Below are positions 1 through 8,554 of a stretch of DNA of 64,000 nt, one piece after another; positions within the stretch are counted from its first letter, which is position 1; each line of letters starts with the position of its first letter. Source of the DNA: Exobasidium rhododendri (Eukaryota > Basidiomycota > Exobasidiomycetes > Exobasidiales > Exobasidiaceae); contig CP110630.1 of NCBI GenBank assembly GCA_026210745.1, positions 6,448,001 through 6,512,000 on the forward strand. Reading direction: 5' to 3'. Made by a program: the position numbers and the translations under genes. The notes beneath the pieces are model-generated. The model searched no databases. It was not told the DNA's origin and saw only the letters and a list, made by a program, of their open reading frames with translations.

Positions 1-145
1 TTCAGCCTTCAGCCATGCGGTGTAGCGCCAACGTCAAACTTGACTCTAGAAAACGTTTGACCGAAGCTTCCATTAATTTTTCCGTCCCCTTTGAATTCCT
101 CTCGGCACCCTTGAGAATTTTGCTTCTCTACATCACCATCTCATC

Positions 146-808
146 ATGCTTCCTGTAGTGGCGCTCTTGCTCCTGATCTCAGCTCTGAATTTGCAGGCAG
201 CGGGCCATCCCGTCGCCGCATCTCGATCAAGTTCATTCGACAGCGACAGTTCAGGACGAAGTTCACTGTCAGAATCGGGCAAGGAAGACTGGCGCGATTC
301 CCGAGCGCTGTATCGAAATTTCCAAGAGCAGAATAGGCCTTCCTCTCATCCTTTCTCCGATACTTGGGGTCCAATTCAACATCCAAACTTGTCGACGGTG
401 AATGGCGATCGACCTGTGGACAACTTCTTCGAGTTCCCATCGACGATGCTTTCGGGTAGACGGCCGACTTCTCTCCCGAGCCCGGCTTTGTTCGAGCATG
501 AAATAGGTCCCAGCAGACAGCTAAAGGCACAAAAACAAGCTACGGCAGCCTCTTCATCCGCAAAGGATACGCTGGCGTCACGACGGTATCGTGACAAGGG
601 AAAAGCAGTGTTGCAGCCTAGCTATTCCGCATTGTCGTCCTCTAGAAGCGACCGTCATGTAGACCACTTCGTACCTCCGTTACCCCGATTCATCGAGGTA
701 GGCAGTACGTCAACGGCTCAGACAAACACTGCCGGGAAGAAGAGCAGCAAGAAGAATGTCTCAAAGTACATGAGCAAGTTCTTCCAGAGCTGTCGTCGAA
801 TTGACTAA
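146..808 (+). CDS. Small secreted protein, candidate effector
   Basis: A single-exon 220-aa protein. Residues 1-19 form a clear signal peptide with a leucine-rich core (MLPVVALLLLISALNLQAAG), and cleavage is likely near Ala19. No membrane segment follows. The mature part is rich in Ser, Arg and Pro, has almost no cysteine, and ends in a Lys-rich stretch (residues about 195-220) with KKNVSKYMSKFFQSC. I recognise no domain. Size, lack of introns and composition fit the fast-evolving secreted proteins of plant-associated basidiomycetes, but the effector role is inference. It is convergent with the Rrn11-like gene, 37 bp apart. The ATG at 146 is the first one in frame with the signal peptide. Confidence 0.6.
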   Translation: MLPVVALLLLISALNLQAAGHPVAASRSSSFDSDSSGRSSLSESGKEDWRDSRALYRNFQEQNRPSSHPFSDTWGPIQHPNLSTVNGDRPVDNFFEFPSTMLSGRRPTSLPSPALFEHEIGPSRQLKAQKQATAASSSAKDTLASRRYRDKGKAVLQPSYSALSSSRSDRHVDHFVPPLPRFIEVGSTSTAQTNTAGKKSSKKNVSKYMSKFFQSCRRID

Positions 809-845
809 GAATGGCTGCAGTCGTAGGCTCCTTTATCGAGGATCG

Positions 846-2181
846 TCACATCTCTTCATCGCTATCTTGTATTCGCGCCGGAGCCACAAAGGGAGCACGC
901 AGTACCTCCAGATATGCTCGAGCCAAATTTCGAGCCCATTTATCATTACCCACTTCGATCTGAGGCTCTTCTCGTTCATCCTCTGAATTCATTACTATGT
1001 CATCGTCTTCGTCTTCGTCGTCGTCATTGTCTTTTTCTCCTCCGTCAGATTCGCTGCCACTCCTCCAGTTTTCTGCCTTAATTCTACTTTTGCTAGTCGA
1101 TCGATTCCGAGTCCCGCTTCTGCCTTCGCTCCGTCTTTGGCTGAGAGTGCGACTACGACTCCGACTACTGAATGCATCTGACCGTCCTCTCTTCTGACCT
1201 ATTCTTCCCACATTGAGTACAGTCTCAAACTTGCGCTCAGCTTCTCTCAAGATTGACTGAGCGGTCTTGTCCCCACGCTCGCGTAACACCAAGAGATTGT
1301 GAGGCACAGCTGCTATCACTTGATCGACTTCCGATACACCCTTTAGCGTGTAGTACAGCTGTGTGTTGGCGAGCTCATCCGACGGTGCAGATAGCTTGAG
1401 AAACAAGAGTGCGCTATAGAGGTGTAGAATAGGTTCTAGTCGATACGGATGTTGATTGATGACGATGTCGATCTCTGCCAAAGCTTGCTCTTCTTCACCC
1501 AGTGTGAGCAGCTCTGGAATGATTTCGATGAAGACATCGAGTTGCTACACGAGAGAGATGGCACGTTAGGATCGATCACATCAAGGAACGTCTCGAATGT
1601 CCCTGACTTACCAGCCCTGTCCGCGCTTTGCTCAGTTCACGCAGAAAAGCCAGACGCTTTCGTGCTACCTGCTCTCTCTTCGTCAAAGCTGGAAAGTCTG
1701 TACTATCGTCGAGCATATCTTCTTCGTTTGCATGTCGACCGGTAAGCGTTGCGACCTCAAGGGCGTACCTCCATAGCTCAATAGGCCTCCATTCATGCGA
1801 CTTGAGCAGAATCCTCAAACAACGAAAAGCTCGGACTCCATCCCTACGTCCTATACTGAGATGCAAAAGATCGAACACCTTTTGAAGATGCAAACGTCGA
1901 TGGGACGGCTCTTTGTAAATCTTATTGTGAATGTCGTAATTGTAGTCGACTTCGATCGTAGGCTGCTCTGAGAAAGAGGAGAGGGACCCTGTATCTTCTT
2001 CGCCAGATTCGTCATTTGTCCAAGGTGACCTTGATCGACTCTGGCTGCGTTTCAGTCTATGATGGAGCGGTTGAGAGTGAGCATGAGTGTACAATCTTGA
2101 CCTGCTCTGGGAGGGAGCAGGAGCAGCAAAGAGCGTCGAAGAAGGCGGCGAGATTGCACGACGAATCCTCCGCTTCACCAT
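846..2181 (-). CDS. RRN11: RNA polymerase I initiation factor Rrn11-like
   Basis: Two exons: 2181-1612 and 1544-846, with a 67-nt intron (GTAAGT...GTAG), giving about 422 aa. The N-terminal 70 residues are Arg/Ser-rich. The middle part (IYKEPSHRRLHLQKVFDLL, LRILLKSHEWRPIELWRYAL) and the segment after the splice (QLDVFIEIIPELLTLGEEEQ) resemble the helical TPR-like region of Rrn11, a core-factor subunit that recruits RNA polymerase I to rDNA promoters. The C-terminus is acidic and Ser/Arg-rich. An in-frame ORF extends 30 nt upstream only through a TTG codon, so the ATG at 2181 is preferred. The family call rests on remembered sequence patterns and is moderate; a generic helical-repeat nuclear protein is the alternative. 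Confidence 0.55.
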
Positions 2182-2441
2182 AGGCACCTCCTCGCCTTTG
2201 ACGTCTCGCAATGACGTTCACAAGGGGGGAAACTTAAGAATTGCGCGGAGTAATTATTAAGGTTGCGTGCGACCCTTCGACTTTGGATCGGGCCTACACA
2301 AACTTCAGCTTCACGTTTAAATGCACGGCCTGGTGAGAGGAGGAAAACAGCAGACGAGACGACAGAATATGGATCTAAGAGGTGGAATAGAGAGCTGTCT
2401 ATAAGGGACCAATTATGCTATTGTACAACCATCACTACACT

Positions 2442-3507
2442 TCACCCCTCTATTCTACAGTTGGCGAGCTGCATGACGAGAATGTCTTGCGCTCCTACCG
2501 ATTCTAATTCGTCGCAGATGAGGGCCACATTGTTTCGGAGAACCATGGCCTGTACGGCAGACCAGGTGGAAGCATCCAAAGGCATCACTGTTGCCGCTCG
2601 TCTGCCAGGTGTAATCTTCATGGCTCTTTCTAGCGTGGGCTTATCGACGTTGTAAGTGACCAGGACATAACGAGAGGCCGCAATGACTCCTCGGAGACGT
2701 CTGGTGATCAAGTTGATGAGGTCTGTATTGCTGCGTTCGTGTGGTTTCTTCGATCGGATCAGGACTGCCTGCGATTTGAGCAGGGTAGCAATAGGGTGAA
2801 GACCACAAGCTCGCATTGTTTCACCTGATTCCACCAAGTCGACTGCAAAGGGAAAAGGTACATGATCGATGTCAGCCGGACATTCCTGCATAAATCTAAA
2901 ATTCCCACCACAACTCACCTATACCATCAGCTAGACCCAAAGCGCATGCTGCCTCTACACTGCCTCCGACATACTCGATCTGCGTCTTGACTCCCTTCTT
3001 CTTGTCCAGGTCTGCAAAGTATTCTGCTGCCAGATAATCAAAGCTGGTAGCTACCTTCTTCCCGACCAAGTCCTCCACTGTCTTCAGTGGGCTCTCCTCG
3101 GGCACTTGCACTTGCAGTGAGCATTTACCGAAGCCCAGCTGTAGCTCTTCCTGAATAAGAGCCGAGACGTTGGCACCTGCTTCTGCAACCATATCTTGAC
3201 CAGTGATACCCAAGTCTACATTTCCCTCTCCTACGAAGCGAGGTATGTCGGCAGCGGGCAAAAAGACGAGAGCCATGGGATGGTTCTGAACAAGTGCAAC
3301 ATCCAGCCTGTGCGCTCTCTTGAATTGAACATCGGCACCCTGAAGCAATTCCAAGCATTTCTCATACAGGCGGCCTAAGAAATGAAGTGATCAGTATTAG
3401 ATCGCAAAAGTGACTCTAGCATTATGGAAAATCACACACTCACCTTTCTTGGGTATCGCGAAGAGCATCCTCCCTTCGAGGGCTTCTGGCGACAGCAGAT
3501 TGCTCAT
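2442..3507 (-). CDS. HIS1: ATP phosphoribosyltransferase, histidine biosynthesis step 1
   Basis: Condenses ATP with PRPP, the first and committed step of histidine synthesis. Three exons: 3507-3444, 3374-2919 and 2842-2442, giving 306 aa, close to the fungal length of about 300. Joining them gives RMLFAIPKKGRLYEKCLELL at the start, LVFLPAADIPRFVGEGNVDL and GITGQDMV in the catalytic domain, and DGIVDLVESGETMRACGL at the PRPP-binding region. The C-terminal about 100 residues are the regulatory ACT-like domain (KPTLERAMKITPGRRAATVM). Two splice sites fall inside these conserved blocks and restore the frame exactly, which supports the exon model. The start codon lies only 85 bp from the left end of the Harbinger element, so the element sits in its promoter or 5' leader. 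Confidence 0.95.
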
Positions 3508-3591
3508 GATGTGGGAGGTGAAAAGTGGTGGAGAGCAGCGAGGAAGCAGGGCTGTAGAAGCCTGGCGTCTACCTGCTCTCCAGTCATACAG

Positions 3592-3594
3592 ACT
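3592..3594. repeat. Left target-site duplication (ACT) of the Harbinger element
   Basis: ACT directly precedes the left terminal repeat and is repeated at 8378-8380 directly after the right one. A 3-bp duplication is what PIF/Harbinger transposases make. Confidence 0.8.
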
Positions 3595-3610
3595 AGGGGG
3601 TTTCACGCGT
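3595..3610 (+). repeat. Left terminal inverted repeat of the Harbinger element
   Basis: AGGGGGTTTCACGCGT, identical over 16 bp to the reverse complement of 8362-8377. Similarity stops after this point (TTGCA on the left against ATTCA on the right). Confidence 0.9.
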
Positions 3611-3950
3611 TTGCAACCCGAAACGTGATTTACAGCCAATCGCGTTTAAATTTGAACACCCCACCGATCTCACTTTTTAACTTTGTACAACCATCACCAC
3701 ACCTGGTAAGTGGTAAAAGCTGGCTGACTGTTGTCCTGAGCCTTTTGGGTTAGCTAGAGAGCTTGGGAAGGGTGGAGGGGGCGTCTGGGAGACAGCTGCC
3801 GGGTCCCATTGCCACCTTGGCTCCCTAAAGCTGGCCCAAGAGGTAAAGGGCAACTATTGGCTGGCCGATGGGAGGTGCCAGGAATATGGGAGGTCATGCC
3901 ATTTTTTTTTTTACTGACCATAGGACTTTTCTCTTTGCGCAGCAGCACGC
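3611..3950. other. Left subterminal leader of the element, no gene seen
   Basis: A 340-bp gene-free leader before the dioxygenase ATG. It contains TTTACAGCCA, also found at the right end, a G-rich stretch around 3755-3900 and a T-run at 3902-3912. A pyrimidine tract followed by GCGCAG lies just before the ATG and could be an acceptor of an upstream non-coding exon. I see no coding potential. Confidence 0.4.
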
Positions 3951-5216
3951 ATGCCATTTTACACATCATCAACGCTCACCATCAACAACTTTCATGAAGA
4001 CTGGGCCGACTATCACAGAGCAATGACAAGTCTAAGTATCCGTGATGGATTCAGAAGCTTCAGAAGAGACATGCGAGAGTTTAATTCTGAAGCAGGATCA
4101 GATGCCATTGATGTAGTCGAATGCAACTTCGACTTCACCAAGCTTTATGAAAAGGGTTACTTGAGAGGACGACCATTGACAAACACTCAAGTTCAAGCAT
4201 ACCGTCAAGAAGAGGCAGATGATTACCTTCAAGTATTTTGCAAGGGCGACAGTCATATCATCACTCACCTTGTTGACCAAAACAACGTACACTTTGCTTC
4301 CGTCTGCTGGAAAGGAAATGACACGACTGAAGCAAAGGCAATAGCAACTGCCACCAGCAAGCTTTCTGACAATATCTTTCATTCTGTGGAAGAAAGCCGT
4401 GGCAACTTCACGACTGCTCATGCCAAATTGGAAGGACCAGGCCAAGCAACACCAAGGAACAACGAGGGGGAATATGACTTGTATTACAACAGTCAATTTT
4501 GGAAACATTACAACGATTGGGAAGATTTCCTCACAGAGCCAGCAATTAAACGTCTCAAGCAACGTACTGCAACATTGTTTCACAGATGTTTTCCTCACCA
4601 TGCAAGAGACTACTACAAGGTGGCTTCTCACAGCAAATTTGAAAACATCAAGCCGTGTGGCGGCTTTCTTTGGGGCATCCAGTCTTCTGTGGCTATCAAC
4701 AAGGAAGGAAATTACACTGTCTGCAAGCCTCACCGCGACACCAGTGACTTGGTCACTAGTCTCTGTGCCGTCACACCCTTTGGTGACTTTGATCCAACAG
4801 TCCAGAACTCAGGCTCACTCCTCCTTCATGATGCCTTTGCTTGCATACAATTGAGAGCAGGCGACATCTGCTTCTTTCCGTCTGCTCTTGTTGCACACTC
4901 CAATGATCCAATGGTGAAAGGTCATAGTCGAGGTTCAATTGTTAGTTTCACACACACAAGCCTCTTCCGATTTGTCCATCTTGGCTTCAAGACATTGTCG
5001 GCTTCAACAGCAAAGGAAAAAACAGCGTGGTACAATGCTTGTGAAGATCGTTGGAAGTACTTCTGTGACATCAACACAAAGGGTGATTTGGAATGGGACT
5101 TCCTCTACCAATATGAAGATGACCAGATTGATGAAAGCAACTACAGCGACAAAGATGATGATGTTGATTCTGATGATAACGAAGTTGTAACTGAGAATGA
5201 AGAAGACATGAACTAA
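3951..5216 (+). CDS. TET/JBP-like 2OG-Fe(II) dioxygenase, transposon cargo
   Basis: A single-exon 421-aa protein. The C-terminal half has the double-stranded beta-helix signature of 2-oxoglutarate/Fe(II) dioxygenases: the iron ligands H261 and D263 in CKPHRDTSD, the distal ligand H316 in SALVAHSNDP, and R327 in GHSRGSIVSF for the 2-oxoglutarate carboxylate. The blocks CAVTPFGDF and LRAGDICFFPSALVAH match my memory of the TET/JBP proteins associated with fungal transposons, which oxidise 5-methylcytosine. Residues 1-235 are not recognised. The last 30 residues are very acidic (Asp/Glu), as in chromatin proteins. All catalytic residues are present, so activity is plausible; methylcytosine as substrate is inference. 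It lies wholly inside the transposon, on the same strand as the transposase and 372 bp upstream of it. A prolyl-hydroxylase-type enzyme is the main alternative. Confidence 0.75.
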   Translation: MPFYTSSTLTINNFHEDWADYHRAMTSLSIRDGFRSFRRDMREFNSEAGSDAIDVVECNFDFTKLYEKGYLRGRPLTNTQVQAYRQEEADDYLQVFCKGDSHIITHLVDQNNVHFASVCWKGNDTTEAKAIATATSKLSDNIFHSVEESRGNFTTAHAKLEGPGQATPRNNEGEYDLYYNSQFWKHYNDWEDFLTEPAIKRLKQRTATLFHRCFPHHARDYYKVASHSKFENIKPCGGFLWGIQSSVAINKEGNYTVCKPHRDTSDLVTSLCAVTPFGDFDPTVQNSGSLLLHDAFACIQLRAGDICFFPSALVAHSNDPMVKGHSRGSIVSFTHTSLFRFVHLGFKTLSASTAKEKTAWYNACEDRWKYFCDINTKGDLEWDFLYQYEDDQIDESNYSDKDDDVDSDDNEVVTENEEDMN

Positions 5217-5588
5217 TAGTATTATGATGAATGCGCTTTGCTAGATTCTTCTTGCGTCTAAAGATCCGAGCAAAAACACAAATGTTCGAGCAACAGTGTA
5301 GAAGACACTTTTCATTATTTTCTTAAGTGCTTCAAACCACAAAATATGCTACCTCTGAACTTTTTAAAATGATATCAAACATATCTCTAGCATGGCAGAG
5401 TGACCCACAGTAAGCGTTTATAACTAGGATGCCTGTAAGAGATTTGTTCCAAAAAAGCGTGTGGCAGAGAATTTTTCATTTCATCCATTCGGATGCCTGT
5501 AAGGATTTTATCTTTTGTAGGACAAAATTGAATGACATGAAATATATTCTAGCTCTGTTGCACTCTCTTTGTATCCACACACAGGAGT
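5217..5588. other. Spacer between dioxygenase and transposase genes
   Basis: A 372-bp AT-rich stretch inside the element. It contains GGATGCCTGTAAG (around 5428) and a near copy CGGATGCCTGTAAGG (around 5490), a direct repeat of about 12 bp. Otherwise I see nothing; it may hold the transposase promoter. Confidence 0.3.
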
Positions 5589-7076
5589 ATGGTGCGCCAC
5601 AGTTACCGGCAACAACAGCTATCAGCAGCATACAGCTTTGTGTCATACTTTGTCACTTCTTCACAGCTTCAATATCTTTTGCAAAACAAGATTGCCGTTA
5701 AGTACAATGGCGGGACGTCATGGCCTTCTTCGTATCAAAAAAAAGTAATGGTTGAGATTTTACAAGCTATTCTCCAGACTATTGATGACCTACAGGCAAA
5801 GCGCTACTTCCGCAAACGTATCACTGTCCCAAAGACAGAAAGAATGATTGACAAAGTTGGATACTTTGCAGTACATAACCACCATTGCTACAGAGGATTC
5901 ATGCGCATGACACCAGCAGCATTTGATGACCTTGCTGCACGTCTGAAGAAGACTACGCCTTTTCTTAGGTGTAGCAACAGTACATTACACAAGCGGCTTG
6001 CCGTGGCAATGCACAGGCTAGGCAGGGCAGGAAATGGCGGAAGTGTTCGTGATGTTGCTTCTGCATGCGGCTGTTCAGAGGGTTCCGTCCACAATTGGAC
6101 AAATATGGCTGTTGAGGGGCTTAATGAACTTGCAGCCTCTACAATCTTGTGGGCAAGTGAGTCGGAGCGAGCAGTAGCCAAGAAATGGGTGGCCAACAGA
6201 TGTGGTGTTGATGAGTGGGAGAAGGGCTGGGCAGTGGTAGATGGTACACACATCAACCTTGCATTCAAACCTGGCCAACATCACCGCGAGTACTACAACT
6301 ACAAACGCAACTACTCAATGAATGTTCAATTAGTAATGTTGCCGCATTCACTACGTATCATTGAATGTGTCATTGGCTTTCCAGGTTCTGCACAGGACTC
6401 AAGGGTGTGGGCTGCAGGGAGCAAGGTGTTGCGTAAGCCACGTCTCTATCTAGATGAAGGTGAATTTATCTGGACAGATGGGGGATATGGACATAGCGCT
6501 TTCACACTTGCTCCTTATACAAATAGTAAGGCTTTTGGAGTCAAAGACCTTGCAAGATTCAACTATCAGCAGTCTCGTATCCGTAGTAGAGCAGAACATG
6601 GAATTGCTTATCTCAAGAACCGCTTCCAGGTATTGACAGGATACCGAGGAAATTTATACAGAGAACAAGACGAGATGAACTTTTCGAAAGTGGTTATGGC
6701 ATGCATTGTGGCACATACAATTGCATCGGCACATGATAAAATAGCTAATATTGAGACATGGCTTAATACAGACAACATGGATGGAAGTCTTTTTGAAGGG
6801 GGTCTAGGTGCGGCTGCTGATTTAGAAACAGCTACTGTTTGCGCTGCCCCTCTTATTGACAAAGATCTATTCCTGCATCGACAACAAGCTCAGCAGGCAT
6901 ATGAAGAACAGTCTAATCTTGAGAAGGCACAGAGAGGATCAAGCAGTTTTGATCATCTCAGAAAGCAGAGAGCACTCGATCTTCGAGAGGAGATGCACTT
7001 GGCGCTCTTCGAAGCACATGATTGGGATTTTGTAGACACTGACAAGTCTTCACGCAGGAAAGAGCGTGCTTGCTAA
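5589..7076 (+). CDS. PIF/Harbinger DDE transposase (HARBI1-like)
   Basis: A single-exon 495-aa protein. It is the nuclease of the element and cuts and joins DNA through a DDE active site. A helix-turn-helix-like region (residues about 135-180: RDVASACGCSEGSVHNW) precedes the DDE_Tnp_4-type core. Acidic positions are D218 in VVDGTHI, D270 in FPGSAQDSRVW, D297 in WTDGGYGHS and E336 in RSRAEHGIAYLKNRFQ, the expected spacing for HARBI1/PIF proteins. Length is at the upper end of the family range. The ATG at 5589 is used; later in-frame ATGs would still keep the catalytic core. The C-terminal 120 residues are not recognised. It converges with the Myb/SANT-like gene, with only 14 bp between stops. 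No frameshift or stop interrupts it. Confidence 0.92.
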   Translation: MVRHSYRQQQLSAAYSFVSYFVTSSQLQYLLQNKIAVKYNGGTSWPSSYQKKVMVEILQAILQTIDDLQAKRYFRKRITVPKTERMIDKVGYFAVHNHHCYRGFMRMTPAAFDDLAARLKKTTPFLRCSNSTLHKRLAVAMHRLGRAGNGGSVRDVASACGCSEGSVHNWTNMAVEGLNELAASTILWASESERAVAKKWVANRCGVDEWEKGWAVVDGTHINLAFKPGQHHREYYNYKRNYSMNVQLVMLPHSLRIIECVIGFPGSAQDSRVWAAGSKVLRKPRLYLDEGEFIWTDGGYGHSAFTLAPYTNSKAFGVKDLARFNYQQSRIRSRAEHGIAYLKNRFQVLTGYRGNLYREQDEMNFSKVVMACIVAHTIASAHDKIANIETWLNTDNMDGSLFEGGLGAAADLETATVCAAPLIDKDLFLHRQQAQQAYEEQSNLEKAQRGSSSFDHLRKQRALDLREEMHLALFEAHDWDFVDTDKSSRRKERAC

Positions 7077-7090
7077 AGACAATCTTGAGA

Positions 7091-8155
7091 TCAAGGATTT
7101 GGTGCAGAAAAGTGCTGTTGTTGGGCCCCTCGTGCTAGATCAAATAGAACTTGCATCATGTTTTGTCTTTCCCTTGCCAAGTCTTCTCTTTCTATACGTC
7201 TCTCCTCTTGTGCAAGTTCAATTTTCTTTCTCTCAAAATCCAATTCAAGTTCACGCCTCTTGGTGATCTCACGCTCAACTTCTGCTTGGTGTTTGTATGT
7301 TCCATCCATGGCTTGATGCACGGTGTTTGACATCATTTCCTGCGCTGACATATCTTTCCGTGGCGTGCGTCCACTTGTCTTTCTTTTGGTAGACACTCTT
7401 GTCACGCTGGGACTTCTTGAGGCTTCCATTTGGTCATCCTCATCACCAATGTCCTCCTCGTTGTCTAGCCAAGATGAATGATTGTATTGCAGCCTCTCAG
7501 CTAATGGATCATGCTGAGAAAGATTTATAGAGCTTTCCAGACCAGAAAGACCTCGACCATTCTGCAAGTTGGTATCGCTGTCACTGTCATCCACTACATC
7601 AGCCACATAGGTAGACAAAGGTGGTGCATGCTGCAGAGCCGGCGCATGTGTTTGGCTGTTGCTGCTGCTTGCAACAATGCCGTCAATCTCATTGTCACTA
7701 TCTCCTCCATAGCCAGCACTTGTTATGAGGCTTGTTGGTCCAACATCTTGTCGGTCAACCATCATCTTGTGCCATGTCTCCCACCAGGGCACTTTAAGCA
7801 AAAGATGCTCTCGTTGCGTTCTCAGCTTTGTTCCTGCAGTAAGCTCTTCAAGACGCAACCCTTGTCCTGTCTGGTCAAGTCTATCCCTCTCCTGCTTGTA
7901 AACCTTTTGAAGTGAAGTAATCTTGGATCGAATGCGGTCTGGATAAGCTGATGAAGTGTTGGGCCAAACCTCTCTGTATACACGTCTAAGTAGTGTGGCC
8001 TTGCTTGTTGAGCCAATACGTGTACCTTCTGGATTACGTCCTGGGAGGAGAGCAGCTTGCAAGGCAGGTGAGGTATATAAACAATTGACCAAAGAGTCTA
8101 CTTCTGCATCTTGCCAAACATGTGCGCTGCGGCGTGGACTGTGAGGTGGAATCAT
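7091..8155 (-). CDS. Myb/SANT-like DNA-binding partner of Harbinger transposase
   Basis: A single-exon protein of 354 aa from the ATG at 8155 (an in-frame ATG-less extension reaches 8263). The N-terminal part (residues 10-100) is a Myb/SANT or trihelix-like domain: VWQDAEVDSLVNCLYTSP, then RRVYREVWPNTSSAYPDRIR and KITSLQKVYKQERDRL. In PIF/Harbinger elements the second protein of this type helps bring the transposase to the nucleus and bind the element ends. The middle is acidic and low-complexity, with a basic patch KRKTSGRTPRK. The C-terminus (about residues 290-350) is a highly charged coiled coil (REITKRRELELDFERKKIEL). Its start lies 222 bp from the right end of the element, next to a field of ATCGTGATT repeats. 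Confidence 0.82.
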   Translation of the reverse strand: MIPPHSPRRSAHVWQDAEVDSLVNCLYTSPALQAALLPGRNPEGTRIGSTSKATLLRRVYREVWPNTSSAYPDRIRSKITSLQKVYKQERDRLDQTGQGLRLEELTAGTKLRTQREHLLLKVPWWETWHKMMVDRQDVGPTSLITSAGYGGDSDNEIDGIVASSSNSQTHAPALQHAPPLSTYVADVVDDSDSDTNLQNGRGLSGLESSINLSQHDPLAERLQYNHSSWLDNEEDIGDEDDQMEASRSPSVTRVSTKRKTSGRTPRKDMSAQEMMSNTVHQAMDGTYKHQAEVEREITKRRELELDFERKKIELAQEERRIEREDLARERQNMMQVLFDLARGAQQQHFSAPNP

Positions 8156-8194
8156 GTTATAGGAATTTTTATAGAGGAGATGAATAAGGAAGAC

Positions 8195-8361
8195 GTGAAT
8201 CGCGTTTCGTGCCAAACAGGCTCTTGAAGCTGATTCGAGCCAATCGTGATTGGACTGAATCACGATTCACTTTTTACAGCCAAAAACCACCAACACGTGG
8301 CAAAGTTGAATCGTGATTCACTCGAATCGGGTTTCAAACACGATTCGCCTCAATCGTGAAT
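8195..8361. repeat. Subterminal ATCGTGAT/ATCACGAT repeat field
   Basis: Between the Myb-like gene and the right terminal repeat the motif GAATCGTGATT or its complement AATCACGATTC recurs several times with variants (AATCGTGATTGGACTG, GAATCACGATTCAC, GAATCGTGATTCAC, CACGATTCGCC, CAATCGTGAATA). The left end has only weaker forms (AACGTGATTTACAG, CCAATCGCG). Short repeated subterminal words are typical transposase or Myb-partner binding sites; that role is inference. Confidence 0.6.
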
Positions 8362-8377
8362 ACGCGTGAAACCCCCT
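8362..8377 (-). repeat. Right terminal inverted repeat of the Harbinger element
   Basis: ACGCGTGAAACCCCCT, the exact reverse complement of 3595-3610. Confidence 0.9.
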
Positions 8378-8380
8378 ACT
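8378..8380. repeat. Right target-site duplication (ACT)
   Basis: Matches ACT at 3592-3594. Removing the element and one copy would restore CATACAG-ACT-AGAAG. Confidence 0.8.
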
Positions 8381-8554
8381 AGAAGATTCAACTTCCGTGG
8401 CTTTGATTTTCCGCTACGCACGTGTCCTTGCGCCTACTTCAGTGGTGTTGGCGTCTCGCTCCAGTCTCGAGGCTAGCCTTCCAGAGCGCCTTCCACGATC
8501 GGTGACGGTGAATGCGGTTTTTGTTGCCGCCTTCGTGTGCCAACTATCGTCGAA

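Larger units (their letters stand above)
3595..8377. mobile_element. PIF/Harbinger DNA transposon carrying a TET/JBP-like dioxygenase
   Basis: A 4783-bp element bounded by perfect 16-bp inverted repeats AGGGGGTTTCACGCGT (3595-3610, and inverted at 8362-8377) and flanked by ACT on both sides. It holds three open genes: a 2OG-Fe(II) dioxygenase (+), a DDE transposase (+) and a Myb/SANT-like protein (-). The last two converge and their stops are 14 bp apart. The transposase plus Myb-like pair is the hallmark of autonomous PIF/Harbinger elements; the dioxygenase is an additional gene. Intact ORFs and identical ends suggest a recent, possibly still active copy. It splits what would otherwise be an intergenic region of about 260 bp between HIS1 and MSH5. 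The boundaries are read directly from the sequence; the superfamily follows from the transposase and the 3-bp duplication. Confidence 0.9.

Noticed and set aside
2421-2440. TTGTACAACCATCAC shared with 3683-3697 inside the transposon
   Set aside because: A 15-bp identity between the HIS1 3' side and the element leader is not at an element boundary and has no flanking similarity; probably chance or a common short motif.
4098-4733. 211-aa minus-strand ORF in the transposon
   Set aside because: Antisense to the dioxygenase, whose catalytic motifs show the plus strand is coding.
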